DNA of 64,000 nt, from NCBI RefSeq assembly GCF_900198195.1, contig NZ_LT899436.1, positions 3,315,001 through 3,379,000 on the forward strand, in the 5' to 3' direction. Of the stretch, positions 62,807 to 64,000 are shown piece after piece. Source of the DNA: Tenacibaculum jejuense. Its GTDB lineage: Bacteria > Bacteroidota > Bacteroidia > Flavobacteriales > Flavobacteriaceae. Made by a program: the position numbers and the translations under genes. Position 1 is the first letter of the stretch, and each line of letters begins with the position of its first letter. The notes beneath the pieces were generated by a model. That model searched no databases. It had not been told where the DNA came from and saw only the letters and a program-made list of their open reading frames with translations.

Positions 62807-64000
62807 TTACTTCATTGACTTGTATATTGTTCTAAATTCCTTTGCTTTAGCTCCCATTTCTAAAACCTCATAAATACTCATTAAAGATTTAACAGTATCT
62901 TCACTACGGTTTAAACTATCAGCTTTTTCTAAATAAGGTAATGCTTGCTTATACACATCCTTTTGTTTTAAAGCTAACTCGTCATACTTTTTAAAATTAG
63001 ATAAGTTTTTATTCATCTCTTCAATGATCGACTTTTCCTCTTCTAAAATTACAGCAGATAAATTCATGTAAGCATCAGCATAATCAGGCTTTAGTTCGAT
63101 AGCTTTTTTATAATATTTAATAGCATCATCTTTTCTACCTTGATTTGTATTTACTACACCTAAATTGTAATATAAAGTTGGATTGTTAGGATCTAAACTT
63201 ATAGCTTCATTCATTAATTCACCAAATTTATCCATTTGGTTTAACTCAATGTATAATTGTGCTTCACTTAGAAGTAAGCTTAAATCTCCAGGAATAGCTT
63301 TTCTAGCAGCAGACATTGCCGCTAACGCTTCTTCTGTTTTCCCTTGATCCTTTAAAATTAATGCAATATTCTTTTTAATTATTGCAGATTTACCTTCAGA
63401 AGTTTTATCAACAGGCTTTATAAAACCACCTGTTTTTACCATAAGATCTCTATTCGATTTAGAGCCTAAGTTCTTTTCTTCACCTGTGGCTTTTTCAGTA
63501 GCTAAATACATAACTTCTTTACCAGTGTATCCTACTTGCTCTAACTCTCTATAATATTTTAAAGCAGTCTCGTAATCTTTAGCTTGAGTTGCACTTACTG
63601 CTGCATTATAAGCAAAAGCAGTATCAGTTGGACTTAGTTTATAGGTTAAATAGAAAAACTTAGATGCTTCTCCGAAGTTCTTATCATTGTTATATAACGC
63701 TATCGCTTTGTCTGACACTGACTTAATGATTTTATCTAACATTGGTCTAGCATCAGAAGAATAACGTTCTTTACCTATTTTCTTCTCATAATCAAATAAT
63801 TGATTGAAAGAACTTGAAGCTTCTTCATACTTTTTAACTCCTAATAATGCTTGACCTGTTAAAAAGTAATATTTAGTTTTATACTTATCGTCAGCGCTTT
63901 CTATGGTACTCTTTAGAGAATTACCAATGGTAAGTGCTCCGTTAAAATCATTTTTATTTAGGGCTTTCTCCATAGATTTTAGCTCTTTTTTCTGTCCAAA
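62807..64000 (-). CDS. TPR-repeat exported protein, partial (start outside window)
   Basis: The frame is open to the right edge of the window. Codons before the first internal Met read FGQKKELKS, which looks like the end of a signal peptide (cleavage after FGQ), so the true start lies beyond base 64000. The visible 397 residues contain several TPR units, clearest in NPTLYYNLGVVNTNQGRKDD and KPDYADAYMNLSAVI. It is probably a periplasmic scaffold. Partners are not visible. Confidence 0.82.
   Translation of the reverse strand, partial: FGQKKELKSMEKALNKNDFNGALTIGNSLKSTIESADDKYKTKYYFLTGQALLGVKKYEEASSSFNQLFDYEKKIGKERYSSDARPMLDKIIKSVSDKAIALYNNDKNFGEASKFFYLTYKLSPTDTAFAYNAAVSATQAKDYETALKYYRELEQVGYTGKEVMYLATEKATGEEKNLGSKSNRDLMVKTGGFIKPVDKTSEGKSAIIKKNIALILKDQGKTEEALAAMSAARKAIPGDLSLLLSEAQLYIELNQMDKFGELMNEAISLDPNNPTLYYNLGVVNTNQGRKDDAIKYYKKAIELKPDYADAYMNLSAVILEEEKSIIEEMNKNLSNFKKYDELALKQKDVYKQALPYLEKADSLNRSEDTVKSLMSIYEVLEMGAKAKEFRTIYKSMK

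Overview
The window looks like chromosome of a low-GC marine Bacteroidota, most likely a Flavobacteriaceae member (Tenacibaculum/Polaribacter-like). The clues are SusC/SusD pairs, TonB-dependent receptors with carboxypeptidase-like N-termini, TAnnTTTG -7 promoter boxes, A+T-rich intergenic DNA and flavobacterial mobile-element genes. The genus is an inference.

Region 1 (0-14.2 kb) is a galactose utilization locus. A TPR/LuxR-type membrane regulator faces galK-galT-lacI-galM. A SusC/SusD transport operon with a PKD-type surface lipoprotein follows, then a separately transcribed galE. An 11-bp-spaced direct repeat (TGTCAAG N4 TRTCAAG) lies 70-78 bp upstream of both galK and susC, which suggests one shared regulator. 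The locus has no glycoside hydrolase and no inner-membrane sugar carrier.

Region 2 (14.2-19.8 kb) holds a gene of unknown function with a possible helix-turn-helix, a 45-codon gene outside the usual size cut-off that has its own promoter and terminator, and an overlapping pair: a large exported protein with a barrel-like C-terminus and a secreted trypsin-fold protease.

Region 3 (19.8-35 kb) is heavy-metal handling. A plus-strand copper/silver-type RND efflux operon is bracketed by two 74-bp imperfect direct repeats. A minus-strand cluster follows with a TonB receptor, a Fur-family regulator, a DUF3703 protein, a MerT-MerP fusion, a GDCCVxC protein and a P-type ATPase; there is no mercuric reductase.

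Region 4 (35-39.1 kb) is mobile-element backbone: a RadC-like protein, 1.3 kb of non-coding DNA packed with inverted repeats, a 65-aa protein and a large serine recombinase whose frame runs into a duplicated piece of tRNA-Arg.

Region 5 (39.07-58.32 kb) is a 19-kb defence island integrated at the 3' end of tRNA-Arg. It is bounded by 48-bp identical repeats and carries a tyrosine integrase next to attL. It holds (a) a plus-strand four-gene set that I do not recognise: an 866-aa coiled-coil protein with two hydrophobic Gly/Ala-rich segments, followed by three small mutually related proteins; and (b) an eight-gene minus-strand run with mostly overlapping ends: a Gabija-like OLD nuclease/UvrD helicase pair, a Wadjet-type JetABCD set, and an AAA-ATPase/HNH pair of Septu type. 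Set (a) is the best candidate in the window for an undescribed system.

Region 6 (58.3-64 kb) is core chromosome: tRNA-Arg, tRNA-Pro and tRNA-Ser, a PgpH-like HD hydrolase, a thiolase, an NlpC/P60 peptidase and the start-less end of a TPR protein.
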